Shown here: positions 34,971-47,034 of the stretch, piece after piece
Layout of the letters: every line of letters starts with the position of its first letter
Numbering within the stretch: position 1 is the stretch's first letter
From: Parasponia andersonii
Lineage: Eukaryota > Streptophyta > Magnoliopsida > Rosales > Cannabaceae
DNA: 64,000 bases
Direction of reading: 5' to 3'
Assembly (NCBI GenBank): GCA_002914805.1
Contig: JXTB01000040.1
Coordinates: 487,549 to 551,548 of the forward strand
Notes under the pieces: model-generated
Told to the model about the DNA's origin: nothing
Databases searched by the model: none
The model's input: only the letters and a program-made list of their open reading frames with translations
Made by a program: the position numbers and the translations under genes

Positions 34971-37660
34971 TGGGTAATAAAGAACACCAAATATCTTTTT
35001 GAATTCTCTCGTGATATCACAATAAATAGATGATAGGACTATGAGACACACCAAGCTTGATATCTTGGACAAAACTTTTGTGTTTTTAATAGAGAATCTT
35101 GGACTCTTTGAACGATATAACAAGAGTTTAAAAAAATAATTTTATCCTAAAAATTTATTAAAGGGATAATTAATACTAAAATAGTACACAAATATTTAAA
35201 AGAAAAAAATAAATTTATCTTAAAAATTTAATTATATTCTGAGTTTTAGTTCGATCCTCAAAAATAGTTTATTTTAACAAATGAAAAAGGCAAAATAAAT
35301 AGAAAACATTTGAAATACAAAAAAAGACATATGAGCATATAACCTTCAGATTTATGCTCCCTTGAAAAAAGTGCATAATGTGAGGGTCCGTAAACGGCCA
35401 AGTATGGGAATAGTAGAAGTCATATTTAATCCTCCCACTGTGGAAAAAAAAAAAAAAAAAGAATCGATAAATAGTATCAGTATCGTAAAAATCAAGTTCT
35501 AGACTTGATAGAAAGGAAAGAAGATAATAGGAAAGAAGATAACGAGGGAAAATTAGGAATGATTGAAAATATATAAGATAGAAAGGAAAGTAAATTAGGA
35601 AGGATAGAAAATGCATAGGATGAAAAAGAAAGTGTGATTTCTCTATTATTAGTTGGTAAGTAGGGATGAAAGAAAATTAATTTATTTTAAATGACTATTT
35701 TACTTTCATTTTCAAAATTTTAAAAGTAGTGTATAAGGTTAATTTGATAAATTCACTTTAAAATATTAGTAAAAGAATTTTCTTTATCTTTTTTTCCTCT
35801 ATTTTTTTGAGAAATATTTGAGTATATCCCACCATTTTTTTCTTTACTTTTTCTCTCTTTTTGTCTTTTCTTCCTTTTTTGTTCTACTAAACAATTCAAA
35901 ATTTTATTTCACTCCACTTCCTCGTCAAAATTTTTCCTTCCTCTCTCTTTTCCTTCTTACCAAACATGCCCACAATTTCCTCCTCCTTTTTCTTATACAA
36001 AGCATCTTAGCTTTTTGATATATTTGTAAAGCATATTTGTTTTTATATCTTGCAAGAGTATCTTTGTTTTTACAATAGCATCTTTACCTTTTGATTTGCT
36101 TTCATACGACATATGAATATTCACGACATGAAATACTTAATATAAAGATTGATATATTTGTACATAAAATTGATATATATCGATATACTACCTATATATA
36201 AAATTGATACATTGATAAATGCCCATTTACCAAAAATATTTTTTTTTTTAAAAAAGGTCCTTTAGCAAAGAAATGTAATTTTTTATAAACAAAAAATTTT
36301 GTTGTGTCACAAAAAGAGAAAATTTGATTTTATATGGCAAAATTCGGAATTTTTTTTGAAAATCCCATAATGACAAAAAATTTTAAAACATGTCGAGTTT
36401 ATTTAGAAAAAGATCATTTTTACTTTTTGCTACATGTTGGAATATTGAGGTAACTATTCCCTCATATAACTTTGAAAAATACCAATTTTAAAATAGAAAA
36501 GTGGTATATCTAAATAAACTTTTAAAAATGATATTCGTCTAAGAATGAGTCTGGGATTTTTTTTAAGAAACTCAGCCCATCCTTTTTCAATTTTGTAGAC
36601 TTTGGGCTTGGGATTTTGTCAAAAGCCCTTAGAACATTTGCTTAAAGTAACTGCTATTTTTTGTGGAGAAAAGTAGGCCCTCTGTGGCCCTTTTAGAAAA
36701 GAATTATAAAAATACACTGGCTCAGTTTTTTCAAGATCCAATATGACATTTTTTAGAAAATACTTTATTTTGAAAGAAATTTAGAATACTGACATTTTCT
36801 AAAATAGTAACTAGTAACGGTAACTTTTTTTTGAACATTGGCAAACAAATATATTTATAACTGATGACTAGTATTTGATAACCAGTTTTAAGAAATTAGT
36901 AACTAGTAACCATTTTAAAAATAGTAGTTTTCTAAAAAAAATTTAAAAGTGATATTTTTCTAAAAAGAAAAGGGATACAGGTGTTAAAAAAACCTGATCC
37001 GCCGAATGTTTGTGCTTTTTTGTTTTTGTTTTTATTGGTAAAAGTATTAGAAAACCTTTTTTTGTGCTCAAATATCGATCACTTTTACTATACAAAATAG
37101 AATTAATCCTATGAACAAGGTTTTGAAGTCAAGGATTGTATCGATTCTTTCTATAGCAAAAGGTGGAAAGTTTTATTTTCATCTACTTTTTTATTTAAAA
37201 AAGAAACTATTGTTATAAATATTGTTGTGCATAATAAGAAGTATTAGATGTAATTTTTTCTAATGTGTGACGTGCAAGTAAAGAGAAGAGAATGGATGAA
37301 ATGATCCATGTCTAAATAAAGCTTTACTAGCAATGTATTGTATCAGAGTTATCTATTAAGATGGGATGCATATTATTGTTACATCGATGTCAATAAATGA
37401 ACTTATTCTGATATTATTCATAGCCTAAATATTTTATATTTCATATATGATGTTGCTCCTTATACTTTGAGGCTAGGCTTCTTCACTTCAAACAAAACCT
37501 TTCTGCTATATATATAAATCCCAAGTTGCTATATATATATATATATTATAACTAAACTAAAATTCATTAATGAAATAAATAATACAACACTATAACCTAT
37601 CGATATGAAATTGACTTGTAAATATCTCATTGTAGTAAATGAATAATCAGTGAAATGATT
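34971..37660. other. Intergenic stretch without recognisable gene
   Basis: AT-rich DNA. A purine-rich block (about 35500-35680) faces a pyrimidine-rich block (about 35840-35975) ending with a CTTACCAAACATGCCC-like word, so a MITE with long inverted arms may lie at about 35640-35975, but its ends could not be fixed. Short AT runs occur near 37509-37546. No gene was seen. Confidence 0.4.
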
Positions 37661-38000
37661 CACTACAAGAAAAGTATAGATTAATGACAGTTCATTCAGT
37701 GACATTATACGAAAAAATGTCATTTTACTAATATTTTAGTGTCATTTGTTTAAAAATGTTATTAAAATTTATCTTCAATAGTATTTTTTAAATGTCATTA
37801 ATATGCTAATTTAGTGACATTTGACCACATGCTATCAAATTTATCTGCAATGATATTTTTTTAAAAAAATGTCGTTAATATTTTACCTTTAGATGCATTT
37901 TAGAAATTTAATTTAACATCATTTTTAAAATATCACTAAATTTTAGATATAGTGATAAAATATCACTTATTCATTTTGAATTATTGATCATTTTAGGAAG
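37661..38000. mobile_element. CACTA-like transposon terminus with subterminal repeats
   Basis: CACTACAAGAAAAGT at 37661 matches the terminal inverted repeat typical of plant CACTA (En/Spm) elements. It is followed within 300 bp by repeated, partly palindromic words of the type TAGTGACATTT and AAATGTCATTA, as in CACTA subterminal regions. No transposase is recognisable nearby, and the matching right end is uncertain. Confidence 0.55.
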
Positions 38001-38897
38001 TAGAATAAAATGAAAAATATAATTTCCACTCTTTAAAAAGATTAAGCAAGATAAGGCAAAAGGAATAAGAGTTTTACGTTTCTCTCTTTTTATATTTTAC
38101 TTTAATTATCTTTATATTTATTAACGTGCAAGTTTATTCTATTTAATAATAGAAAATAAAAATTTCCCAAGGAATTCTGAACTTTTTTTTCCCCAAAACT
38201 ATAATAGCATAAAGAAAAAAAATTTCATTAAAAAAATAATAACATCAATGCAACTTAATTATTATGCTCTTTCGTTCGTATCAGTTGGACTTAGTAGTAT
38301 TTGATAAATGCAACTTAATTTTGAATTTAGTAATATTTTACTTATTCATTTTCAATTTCTAGAAAATCTAGGAAACAAAATACGATAGAAGTATAATTAC
38401 AACCATATTAATTTTTTTCAAGAAAAAAAAAAAGAGTTTCTTCCTACGTGTATAAGTTGTAAAGGTAACTTAATTGAAAAAAAGAATGTACTCATAACTA
38501 GTGTGTATATGTGTAACAATAAGCACACACCTTGTTTCTATTTATATATTAATTTTTTTTCTTTTTATTATATATATATATATCTCAATTCTGAACTAAG
38601 TATGTGTCTCTAATTAACGGTGGACGGCTAATAATTTAAATTCAAGATTACTAAAAAATAAAAGAATTTAAATTCAAAGTTTTTAGACTCTTTCAATTTT
38701 CAAATAAATCTAAATTTAATTTCTTTTAGAATTCCTAAAATTTAGCATCCCATCAGATAGAAACAAACTCGAAATGAAAACTAACTTATCTACTCCTAAC
38801 TCATATATTTTCGCATCTACCTAATAGTGTGCATTTATGCACTCCACTAACCAGTGCTTATTTGTTTCTCTCCAAATTAAGTTTAGCTCTTACAATA
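38001..38897. other. Intergenic or CACTA interior, no gene recognised
   Basis: AT-rich sequence with a short AT run near 38569-38583. If the CACTA terminus at 37661 pairs with the repeat block near 44617-45000, this would be element interior. Confidence 0.35.
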
Positions 38898-39175
38898 GGC
38901 TCGTTTGGCATGACTCTGAGAAACTATTTTTTGGCTTTCTGAGACCAAAAGTAACTTCCGAGCTTATTTGGATACAATATTTAAAAAATATTTAACTTTG
39001 AAAATCTTCTAGAGGAAACGAGACTTGCGTAGTTTTTTTAGGAAGAGTTTCAAAGAAAATATATAATTTTTTTTTTAATAAAAATTTATATTACCATATT
39101 TTGTCTTATTTTAATAAATGAGAAAAAAAATATCATTTAAATATAAGTATAAGTAAAAGCTATCCCAAATAAGCC
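38898..39175. mobile_element. Possible Tourist-like MITE
   Basis: The left end GGCTCGTTTGGCATG and the reverse complement of the right end, GGCTTATTTGGGATA, form an imperfect inverted repeat resembling Tourist-type MITEs. The interior is AT-rich and non-coding. A clear TTA duplication is not visible, so the call is tentative. Confidence 0.35.
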
Positions 39176-40269
39176 AAATATCATATTTTTATCTTTCTAT
39201 AGCCTTCATCTACTTTCTTTTGTAGCATCGGTGTAATCATGTGAGTCATCTCCAAATCTTCAGATCTCTATTTCATGTTTCTTTTGCAAGCTAGTTTTGT
39301 TGTGCTTTGTTTTGATTTTATCAGACTTTTCTAACATTTTATTTGAATTATTTGTTAGGTTCACTTATTTAATTAAAAGAGTTCATCTAATGAAACTTTC
39401 TAGAGAAAAAGACACTGATTTAGGTAGCACAAAATAAAAAAGAAAAAGAAAGCACACATCTATAAAATTTGATCTGTAGGTATAAATCTTCTCTCTTCTT
39501 TTCTTTTTTACTTCTATAGGGAATTTTTGTATTATTTGCCATAACGAAATATTATTTATTTATTTTCCCCTTATTTATTTTTCAAGAATCCAACCAGAGA
39601 CATGTCAATGAGATGGGTGCAAGAATTATCTAAGCAAAGTCGATATTTTTCAAGAATCCGATGGGCGACATATTGATGAGGTGGGGTAGATATAATAACT
39701 ATTCAAGCAAAGTCAAGATTAATTCGCCATTTTAGTAGATGATCTATTTTTGTTGCCCTTAATTCTATACACTATTGTGTAAATTTCTTAATTCATGTAA
39801 ACTTGATTATTTTATTAATAAATATTCTGTTAGTTATTGAATTTTCATTTGTTTTCTATTTTTTTCATTGTGGTTAATATTATATTAAAATTATTAATTT
39901 GATTATAAATAGTAAAATGTAAAAAAAGAAACGCACATAAAAGATTAATTTACATTCAATAATTATAGTTATGTATAATAATTTGCTAGCATCCAATCGT
40001 TAGTAACATGTTTTTTTATTGATAATTTAAAAAATTAAAACAAATCCACATGTTTATCTTTTTCTGATTAAAAAAAGTGGCAACCAAATTTTTATAGCTA
40101 ACAATAAATTTTCTTGGGTTTTGGATACTTATACCTATTTTAAAAAAAAATATTTCCAAATTTACGAACTTTCAAAAATAAGAAAAATTCTATACGATGT
40201 TTTTAGAGCATTTTTCTAAGTACTTTGGGAACTAGAAAATGTGTGGCATTTCAGTAAACAAGTCATCTT
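39176..40269. other. Intergenic stretch without recognisable gene
   Basis: AT-rich sequence. A near-repeated phrase (TTTTTCAAGAATCC.A followed by GACAT.. and GAGnTGGG) occurs at about 39579 and 39647, a local duplication of about 70 bp. Confidence 0.4.
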
Positions 40270-40369
40270 TTTTTTTTTAAACAAAAAATCACAAAGGTTT
40301 CTTAGAAACCAATTTTGTTTCATTTTAGTAGAATGTTCCGTACGTAAGTAAATCAAATGAAACCATTAA
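40270..40369. repeat. Left piece of a ~70-bp tandem array split by an LTR
   Basis: The segment AGTAGAATGTTCCGTACGTA followed by AGTAAATCA is one unit of the array that continues at 43221-43520. The solo LTR at 40370-43215 lies between the two pieces. Confidence 0.6.
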
Positions 40370-43215
40370 TGTCACGACCGAAAATCTAAGGCTGTGACTT
40401 TTAGTAATTTTAAGTAAAAATAGTGATAAATAATAGTTTCTAAAATTTCAGAAAAATTTAAATACTTAAAATTTAAGTTTAGTCCTCAAAAGTAAGTAAA
40501 TTTACGAGATTGAACAAATTAATAATCATTATATTATCTACCAGTTTTAAATTTCCAAGTAAATTTTTTATTTTAAGATGAGAGAAAATCCTAATTAACT
40601 AGTTTAAAAATTTTTATTAATTCATGAAGTTTAATAAAACAGTTCAAGTTAAAACTTTGGGCCAAATGTTCAAATAATTTACATAAAATCATTTTATTTT
40701 CTAAGTACTCGATTTAATAACAAAAATTATCTTTATACATTTACTCGGTCAATATATTAATATAGACTGAATAAATTTAACTTAGAAAGGGGAAATTGAT
40801 ACCAAGTACAAACTAACCAATGAAGAGGATTGGAACTGTAAGTATATTCCAAACATGCTTGCCAAGCCACTAGATTAATTACCACAAAATAGGAACACCT
40901 GAAATGGGAGGAAGTAGGGGATGAGCACGAGAATACTCAATAGAAACTCAATTACCTTTTTGAGTGAATGCAATTTTATCAAACTTACATAGTTAATGCC
41001 TTTTCCAAAATCCATTTATAAACCAAATTTATAAAACAAGTGGTATCTAGAATAATCACATATTCAAAACCAAAATAAAAAATCGCAAAATTGTACATAT
41101 CATAAATCAACCCATCCCATAAGCTCACACTCTCACATCATAAACTAGAGTAACTTGTACTACGTGTACTAAGTACTCTCTGTGTAACAGCCCAAGAATC
41201 CCGCTAGCAGATATTGTCCGCTTTGCCACTTGGGCCAAACCGCCCTCCGCAGCTCACGGTTTTCAAAACGCGTCTGATAGAGAAAGGTATCCACACCCTT
41301 ATAAAGAGTGCTTCGTTCCCCTTTCCTGCCGATGTGGGATTTCACAATCCCCCCTCTTAAGGGTTCAGCGTCCCCGCTGACCATCGACTCGGGAACCGGC
41401 TCTGATACCATCTGTAACACTCTGCCTGATATTTATCCTAGAAAACTGGAGGGACACCCATATGTCTAAGCCTACTGAACCGGAAGGACAACTAAATGCC
41501 TACAACTACCGAATGGGAATAATCAAAAAAACCTCGCGCGGGTTTACAAGCTCTCACCGAAGGCGCGTGTACTAGTCCGCCTGATACAACATGCGATACC
41601 TAAGATGTATTTTATGTGTGATTCTATGGTATATACAATATGTAACAAAATATGCATAATAACCATACATTATATAACCAAATAATGCTTTAAAATTCAA
41701 CTTGGCATTATTATGGGATTTACTATATATGGGCAGCACACCGCTGTTTTACCCCATAGTCATAATATAAAAATATATATGAAATTCATACAGTCCAATC
41801 CCAACATAAATCCAATAATTTTCAGCAATTTATCAGAATATCATTAATTCACAACTTTTCACAAAAATAGTTAAAATGAAAATTTTCAAATTAAAACATG
41901 TATAAAATCTGATAATTGAATCCCTACCTCGAGATAGTAGTTATATTGAGCTAACGATGCTAGAAATGTCCTAAATTGACTGCCTAGTTGTTCAGATAGT
42001 CGTTCTCGGATCTGGTCACATTCACTTGAAAAATTGATTTTTCAAACGGAGCCTCAAATTAAGAAATAAAGGTCACCACGAAATTTAGAACACCCAAAAA
42101 TGTTGGGTTAGACTTAAAATTTGTCGAAAACGGGTTTCGGTGCGAGACCGACTTGTGGCACGTAAAACGGTGCAATTCACGAGCTATTTTCTCGATTTTC
42201 GTGTCACTTCTGAAAATAGTAGTATTTTATATCAAAATTCATGTTCCGATCTCACTGAGTTCAAATTCGAAGTCAAAACTCAGTTTCGAGGTCCCGGACA
42301 TTAAATGGGCTCAGAAATCCAAAAATTATAAAAATATCATATTTGGAAAATAATTAGAAAAATGTCATATTTTCATTTCAATAATTAACGATCTTCTGGT
42401 TACCGTTTCAACACTTCAAAATCATAAGATTTCATGTTTCAATCTCTTCTTTCACGTGGTAAAAGTTTTTCGGGATAAATAACTTAATTCTAAAATAATT
42501 ACGAAAAATATAACAAAAAATTAATATTATAATATTGCTACAGTAGTCAACTACTCACCAAAGCCGAGTTAGAGACCGAGAGTGGTCAAAAATGAAAGCT
42601 AGAGTCGAGACGAGTCCAATGGCAGTGACGGTGAGTTGATCGGACGTCGGAGGAGGAAACGACGGACGATTTTCCGTTCCGGTAGTGCGACTTTCGGATC
42701 GCTTTTTCTCCGGTGAGGGGCGGCGAAACTGGACGGTGGCACCAGACATTACTTCGTTGGCGTTTTCCGGTCACAACAAGTAGGCGTGTCGGGCACGGTG
42801 GCAGCTAGAGGAGCGACGAATGAACAGTAACCAGTGGTGTGCTTGGAAGGGCCTCGGTGAAGAAGAAGAATAATTTGAGGGATTTATATACAATTTTTGA
42901 AAACTGTAGTAGTGGGACACGTGGTGTAATCTGGTCTGACCGAAAAATTTTCTGAAATTCCACTATGGCCACAAATTTTAAAAAGATTCTTTCACTTTAG
43001 TCCCTCCTTAATTGCACTTTTGTCCCCGATTTGTAATTTCTTTTTCACTTTTGCCCCAAATATACCTAGACTTTATTTTGTCTAGGTTCAACACTAATAA
43101 TTTAATTTAAAAATAATTTCAAATTTTTATTTAATTAATCCGAAAATATAGAATTACCAAAATATCCTTGAATTAAAATTACTTAATTACCTTTATAAAA
43201 ATTTAAGATTTTACA
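40370..43215 (-). mobile_element. Large solo LTR of Ty3/gypsy type (Tekay-like), with nested TRIM
   Basis: The ends are TGTCACGACCG (40370) and TTTTACA (43215), and ATTAA flanks both sides exactly (40365-40369 and 43216-43220). Read on the minus strand it starts TGTAAAATC and ends CGGTCGTGACA, as many plant gypsy LTRs do, with TATATAAATCCCTC and a leader rich in TTCTTCTTC near 42860-42890. No gag-pol coding is present, so it is best read as a solo LTR left after recombination. A TRIM relic is inserted at 41183-41419. Assignment to Tekay is by general likeness only. Confidence 0.65.
41183..41419 (-). mobile_element. TRIM (miniature LTR element) relic nested in the solo LTR
   Basis: The segment 41183-41346 is a complete short LTR. 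On the minus strand it begins TGTGAAATCCCACATCGG and ends GGGCTGTTACA. It is preceded by a short internal region with an initiator-Met tRNA type primer site (TGGTATCAGAGCC, 41398-41410). The other end keeps only the terminal TGTAACA (41413-41419). CTCTG flanks both sides (41178-41182 and 41420-41424), so this is one insertion. The LTR is GC-richer than its surroundings and resembles a TRIM type found widely in eudicots. It has no coding capacity and is broken. Confidence 0.75.
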
Positions 43216-43220
43216 ATTAA

Positions 43221-43520
43221 GGTTTTTTCTAAACTGGTTTCTAGGAAATCTTCATGGTTTTCTTTAGTAGAATACCCTATACATAAGTAAATCACAAGAA
43301 ATTACGAAATTTTTTTGGAAACGATTATAGTTTCTTTTTTGTAGAATACCCTGTAGTTAAATAAATTATAGGAGACTACGAAAGTTTCATTTTTGTAATA
43401 TGCCTTGTAACTAAGTAAATCACAAGAAACTAAGATAGTTTCCTAGAAACTATCGTAGTTTTATTTTTACGGAATGTCGTGTAACTAAATAAATCATAGA
43501 AAACTACGAAAGTTTCTACT
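43221..43520. repeat. Right piece of the ~70-bp tandem array
   Basis: About four units, spaced about 66-73 bp, share GTAGAATACCCTGTAACTAA, then ATAAATCA and GAAACTACGAAAGTTTC. They match the unit at 40270-40364 on the other side of the inserted solo LTR. Confidence 0.75.
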
Positions 43521-43714
43521 TAATAGTCATTGAGCAATTTCATCAAGTATTTATTGTGCAACAATTCCACTTCTAATAATTCTACACAATTTCATTAACC
43601 ACTTATCTTCTTCGAATACTTTTGTGTATTATGACATATATGAATATATGTATATTAGATAAAAGACACGAAAATAATATTTATTAGATGTATAAAACTT
43701 ACAGATACCGAAAC

Positions 43715-43768
<54 letters not shown>

Positions 43769-43904
43769 TTATGAACAACATTCTATTGGGTAAAAGATTT
43801 AAAATTTGCATTTTATTATGTATAGTGGAAAGCCTTAACTTGTATTTTGTTTTTGGTAACACTACCACATTACTGTAAATAATTCAATCTCCTTTATGTA
43901 TATA

Positions 43905-43949
<45 letters not shown>

Positions 43950-44616
43950 ATTAGATACTTTGAAATAATTTGAACTTAATTCCCAAATTTAAATTCTTTT
44001 GGAATGTTCACTAAACTAGCTCAACTAGGTCAAGTCTCTCTCCCCTACATCTTCATCGACAATCTGGGTCTATAACTCTATTCCTTATAATTATCATGCA
44101 CCACAATGATTAACTCTCATGTTGTCACCTCCACCATTAGATTTAGTGAAACCTTGATCACCATGTCTTTAATCATCGGGATCAAAGATAGCAACGAACT
44201 CTGAATCACCATGTCAATAACAGTTAGATCTAGTAAAATCTTGATCACCATGTCTCGGACCAAAGAGTTGAAGTTGAACAAACAAAGGCCATGGATATTA
44301 GCGACGAACTCCGAATCAACGGAGATATCTTTGGTACCACGGAAAAGCATCTCAGTGGTGGTGTAGCAGCCTTGATAAGACTCGACGACCATCTCTTCAT
44401 CTCTTTTACGACGTCGTGGGTGAATGTGCAAAATTCTCGATTGAAAGTCGATCCTTCATTGTTACTATGAAAAAAGCTTATATCACTGTGTAATCTATTT
44501 CTTAGTATTTTTCTTAAAAAACACAATATGAAAATAAGTAAAATATAGAAGACCGTATTTGTGGCAATATTTTATAAAACTCAACAATGGGTATCTTTTT
44601 CCCAATTTTTTTTGTG
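43521..44616. other. Intergenic with two AT microsatellites
   Basis: AT runs lie at 43720-43764 and 43908-43947. A GC-richer segment (about 44030-44450) has overlapping minus-strand open frames of 90-104 codons with repeated phrases (ATCACCATGTC three times) but no recognised domain. It may be old transposon sequence. Confidence 0.4.
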
Positions 44617-45000
44617 TGATTTAAATTAGTGACATTTTTCAAATGTCATTAATATGGTTTAATAACATTTTTAAAATGCCACTAAAACCTTTCTTTCTAT
44701 ATTATTAAATTTATAACATTTTTAAAATGTCACTAAAACCTTTCTTTCTATACTATTAAATCTTTTTATTTATTAAATTGAATGATTCATTGACACTCAG
44801 AAATGTCACTAATATGATATAGTAGCATTTTATAAATGCCATTAAAAAGAATGATATAGTGACATTTCAAATATTACTAGACTTTTAGTCGTACAAGTAT
44901 ATTTTATATTTGTTATAAATGTCACAAACTCCATAAATGTCACTAAAAATAAGTAACAATGATATTTTTAAATGTCACATATTATAGTAATTATATTTGA
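44617..45000. repeat. Block of TGACATTT / AAATGTCA repeats
   Basis: Repeated words such as AGTGACATTTTTCAAATGTC, ACATTTTTAAAATGCCACTA and TTTATAAATGTCACTAAA match the subterminal repeats at 37690-38000. The block could be the other end of one CACTA-like element of about 7.3 kb, or an independent fragment. The preceding TTTTTTTTGTGTGA is only a weak match to a CACTA end. Confidence 0.5.
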
Positions 45001-46274
45001 CTAATAATCAGAGAAGAAACAAAAAAAATCTAACCAGGCATATAACGTGGAGTTATACTAGAGATGTGATCTCTTTGCTCTCCAAGGACTTTGAATTACA
45101 ATCTGTCAATATTTGTTCTTCTGACTAATATTGTAACGGATCTTTTATAAAAATCAATCTTGAATTCATAAAATATTCCAAATTTAGAACATAAAAATCT
45201 CAAATCTAAAAGAGAACATTAGAAAACCACACAAAAATGAAGAAAATAAACATAGCTCACATAGGTCTAGGATTAGATGGGACAAAATGTCCGTAGATAT
45301 AAATCTAGAGTAGCATATGAGGAATGATTATTGAACAGAAAAGAAAAAAAAAAAAAAGCAAAGCAAAGAAAAGTCCTACCAAAGAGGAAAACCATAATTT
45401 CACTCTCTTGTAGTAAAAATCTTAATAGGTAGGTGTTAATACCAAAAATTAGTTAAACGATACCTAGATTAGTGTGACAACGAGATTATAATTCTAGTTG
45501 GTAAAACAACAACAAAGTAAAGAAAACGACGTGGATTTATATAATGGTTTAGTTAGAATTGAAGTAGTCTATATCCACTTACTAGAAGATTTTATCGAGA
45601 GAATTGATGAGAACAATTTTACAATAGTCTCATTATGGTTTCAGATCCAGTTCCCTCTCTCTCGTTTTGGGATCTATATACAATGTTTGAAAATAATCAT
45701 AGTAATGTTATTATAGTGAGCAGACGAGACGAGAGCAGTTGAAAAATGATATGAGATTATTAAATTTGTGTCTCCCATTACGAGGAATAATCATAATAGT
45801 TAAATTTGTGTCTCCCATTATCTCGTTAAATGTGCTATAATTATTTTCTCAATAATTGAATATATTGTTTGTCTTGGGCTTGCTCGCGAGTAATTGTTAT
45901 CAATTTCTGCTGGTCTTCTCGTGTTATTATCAATTTGAGCTGGTCTTCTCGTGTTATTTATGGAGGCTGACGTAGTAAATGTGAGCAGGGTATCCGACCA
46001 GAGTATTCGAGCAAACTCTTCGAGCACCTCAAACACATGCATAACAGTAAGAAACAAAGAGGAGGAAGAGAATTTCTTAGAAGGCGAAGAGTGGCTAGGA
46101 TTTTATATGCTTAACTTGCTGTAAGGTATTTATATTTGGGACTTACTCCAACAAGTATTCTCGTTTTAATCTATCGGTAGCATAATTTTTTTCCACTGTT
46201 TATTTTTAATCCAATGGCTATTATTTAATGATTTGTGGGCAAAAATATTTGGCATCAATAATTTTATTTTTTTA
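45001..46274. other. Intergenic, with short direct repeats
   Basis: No gene. Two exact copies of TTAAATTTGTGTCTCCCATT lie near 45758 and 45799. A 30-bp unit (TTATCAATTT..GCTGGTCTTC) is tandemly repeated twice at about 45897-45957. The right end abuts Tat element 2 after the target duplication. Confidence 0.45.
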
Positions 46275-46279
46275 CATAT

Positions 46280-46973
46280 TGTCGTACGATCTAAAATTCT
46301 ATATGTTGGTCAATACCACGAAGGAAAAAGTTGACCAAGTGAGTATCATGTCGTATGAGTAATTTAGTGCGACCTCCACCGTATAAGTTGGTGCGACCCC
46401 CTCCGAACGAGTTTAATGCGACCTCCTCCGAACGAGTTAAGTACGACCAGAATAAAAAGGAAACTAGACTAAGCTTCGCCAAACGGGTAACCTACAAAGA
46501 AAATGAAACAAAAGTATATCTTTAAAGATCGACCAGTCATCTCATTTAAGTGATTACCCAGTTATATTATTACTCAAATTATATTGCCCGATTGTACAGT
46601 TACCCATTCTCACAATTGAGAAATATTGAGCTATCCTCACCTATATAAAGGGAGTTCAATGTTTCTGTGAGGGATCTTGAACTTTTTCTGATCTTGAGAG
46701 ACTGGGAGATCTTTGATCCTTTCTTGATCTTTGAAATCTTTGGAGAACCTTTTAAACTCTTGCTTCTTCTTTCCATACAAATACATTGTAATTTTGAGCT
46801 CTTGTAATTCTCCAGAAAATAGTAAAAAACAGTGGACGTAGGCTCTTATTTTTTGGGGCTGAACCACTATAAAATTCTTGTCTCTTTATTTTCTTTAGTT
46901 AATTAATTTTTTCACACAACAGCCACATTTTGTAATTTTCCTAAATTTATTATTGACAAAATTTCCGTCAATA
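46280..46973 (+). repeat. 5' LTR of Tat element 2
   Basis: It starts TGTCGTACGATC and ends near CCGTCAATA, about 694 bp, and aligns throughout with 56772-57490. A TATATAAAGGGAG promoter motif lies near 46640. A short repeated phrase (GTGCGACCTCCnCCG) occurs several times near 46360-46440. Confidence 0.9.
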
Positions 46974-46992
46974 ATTGGTGCTAGAAGGAGTA
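46974..46992 (+). other. Primer binding site of Tat element 2
   Basis: ATTGGTGCTAGAAGGAG follows the LTR directly. It resembles the TTGGCGCTAGAAGGA-type site of Ogre/Tat elements, matched to an Arg tRNA. Confidence 0.55.
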
Positions 46993-47034
46993 CTATTCCG
47001 GCAGAAAATTTTGTCCATTCCGCTTCTTTCAACA

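Noticed and set aside
44117-44526. Overlapping minus-strand frames of 93-104 codons
   Set aside because: They are repetitive and unrecognised, and lie between repeat blocks; probably old transposon sequence.
45404-45414. CTCTTGTAGTA as the right end of the CACTA-like element
   Set aside because: It matches only a short core, has no target duplication with the left end, and lies 400 bp beyond the subterminal repeats.
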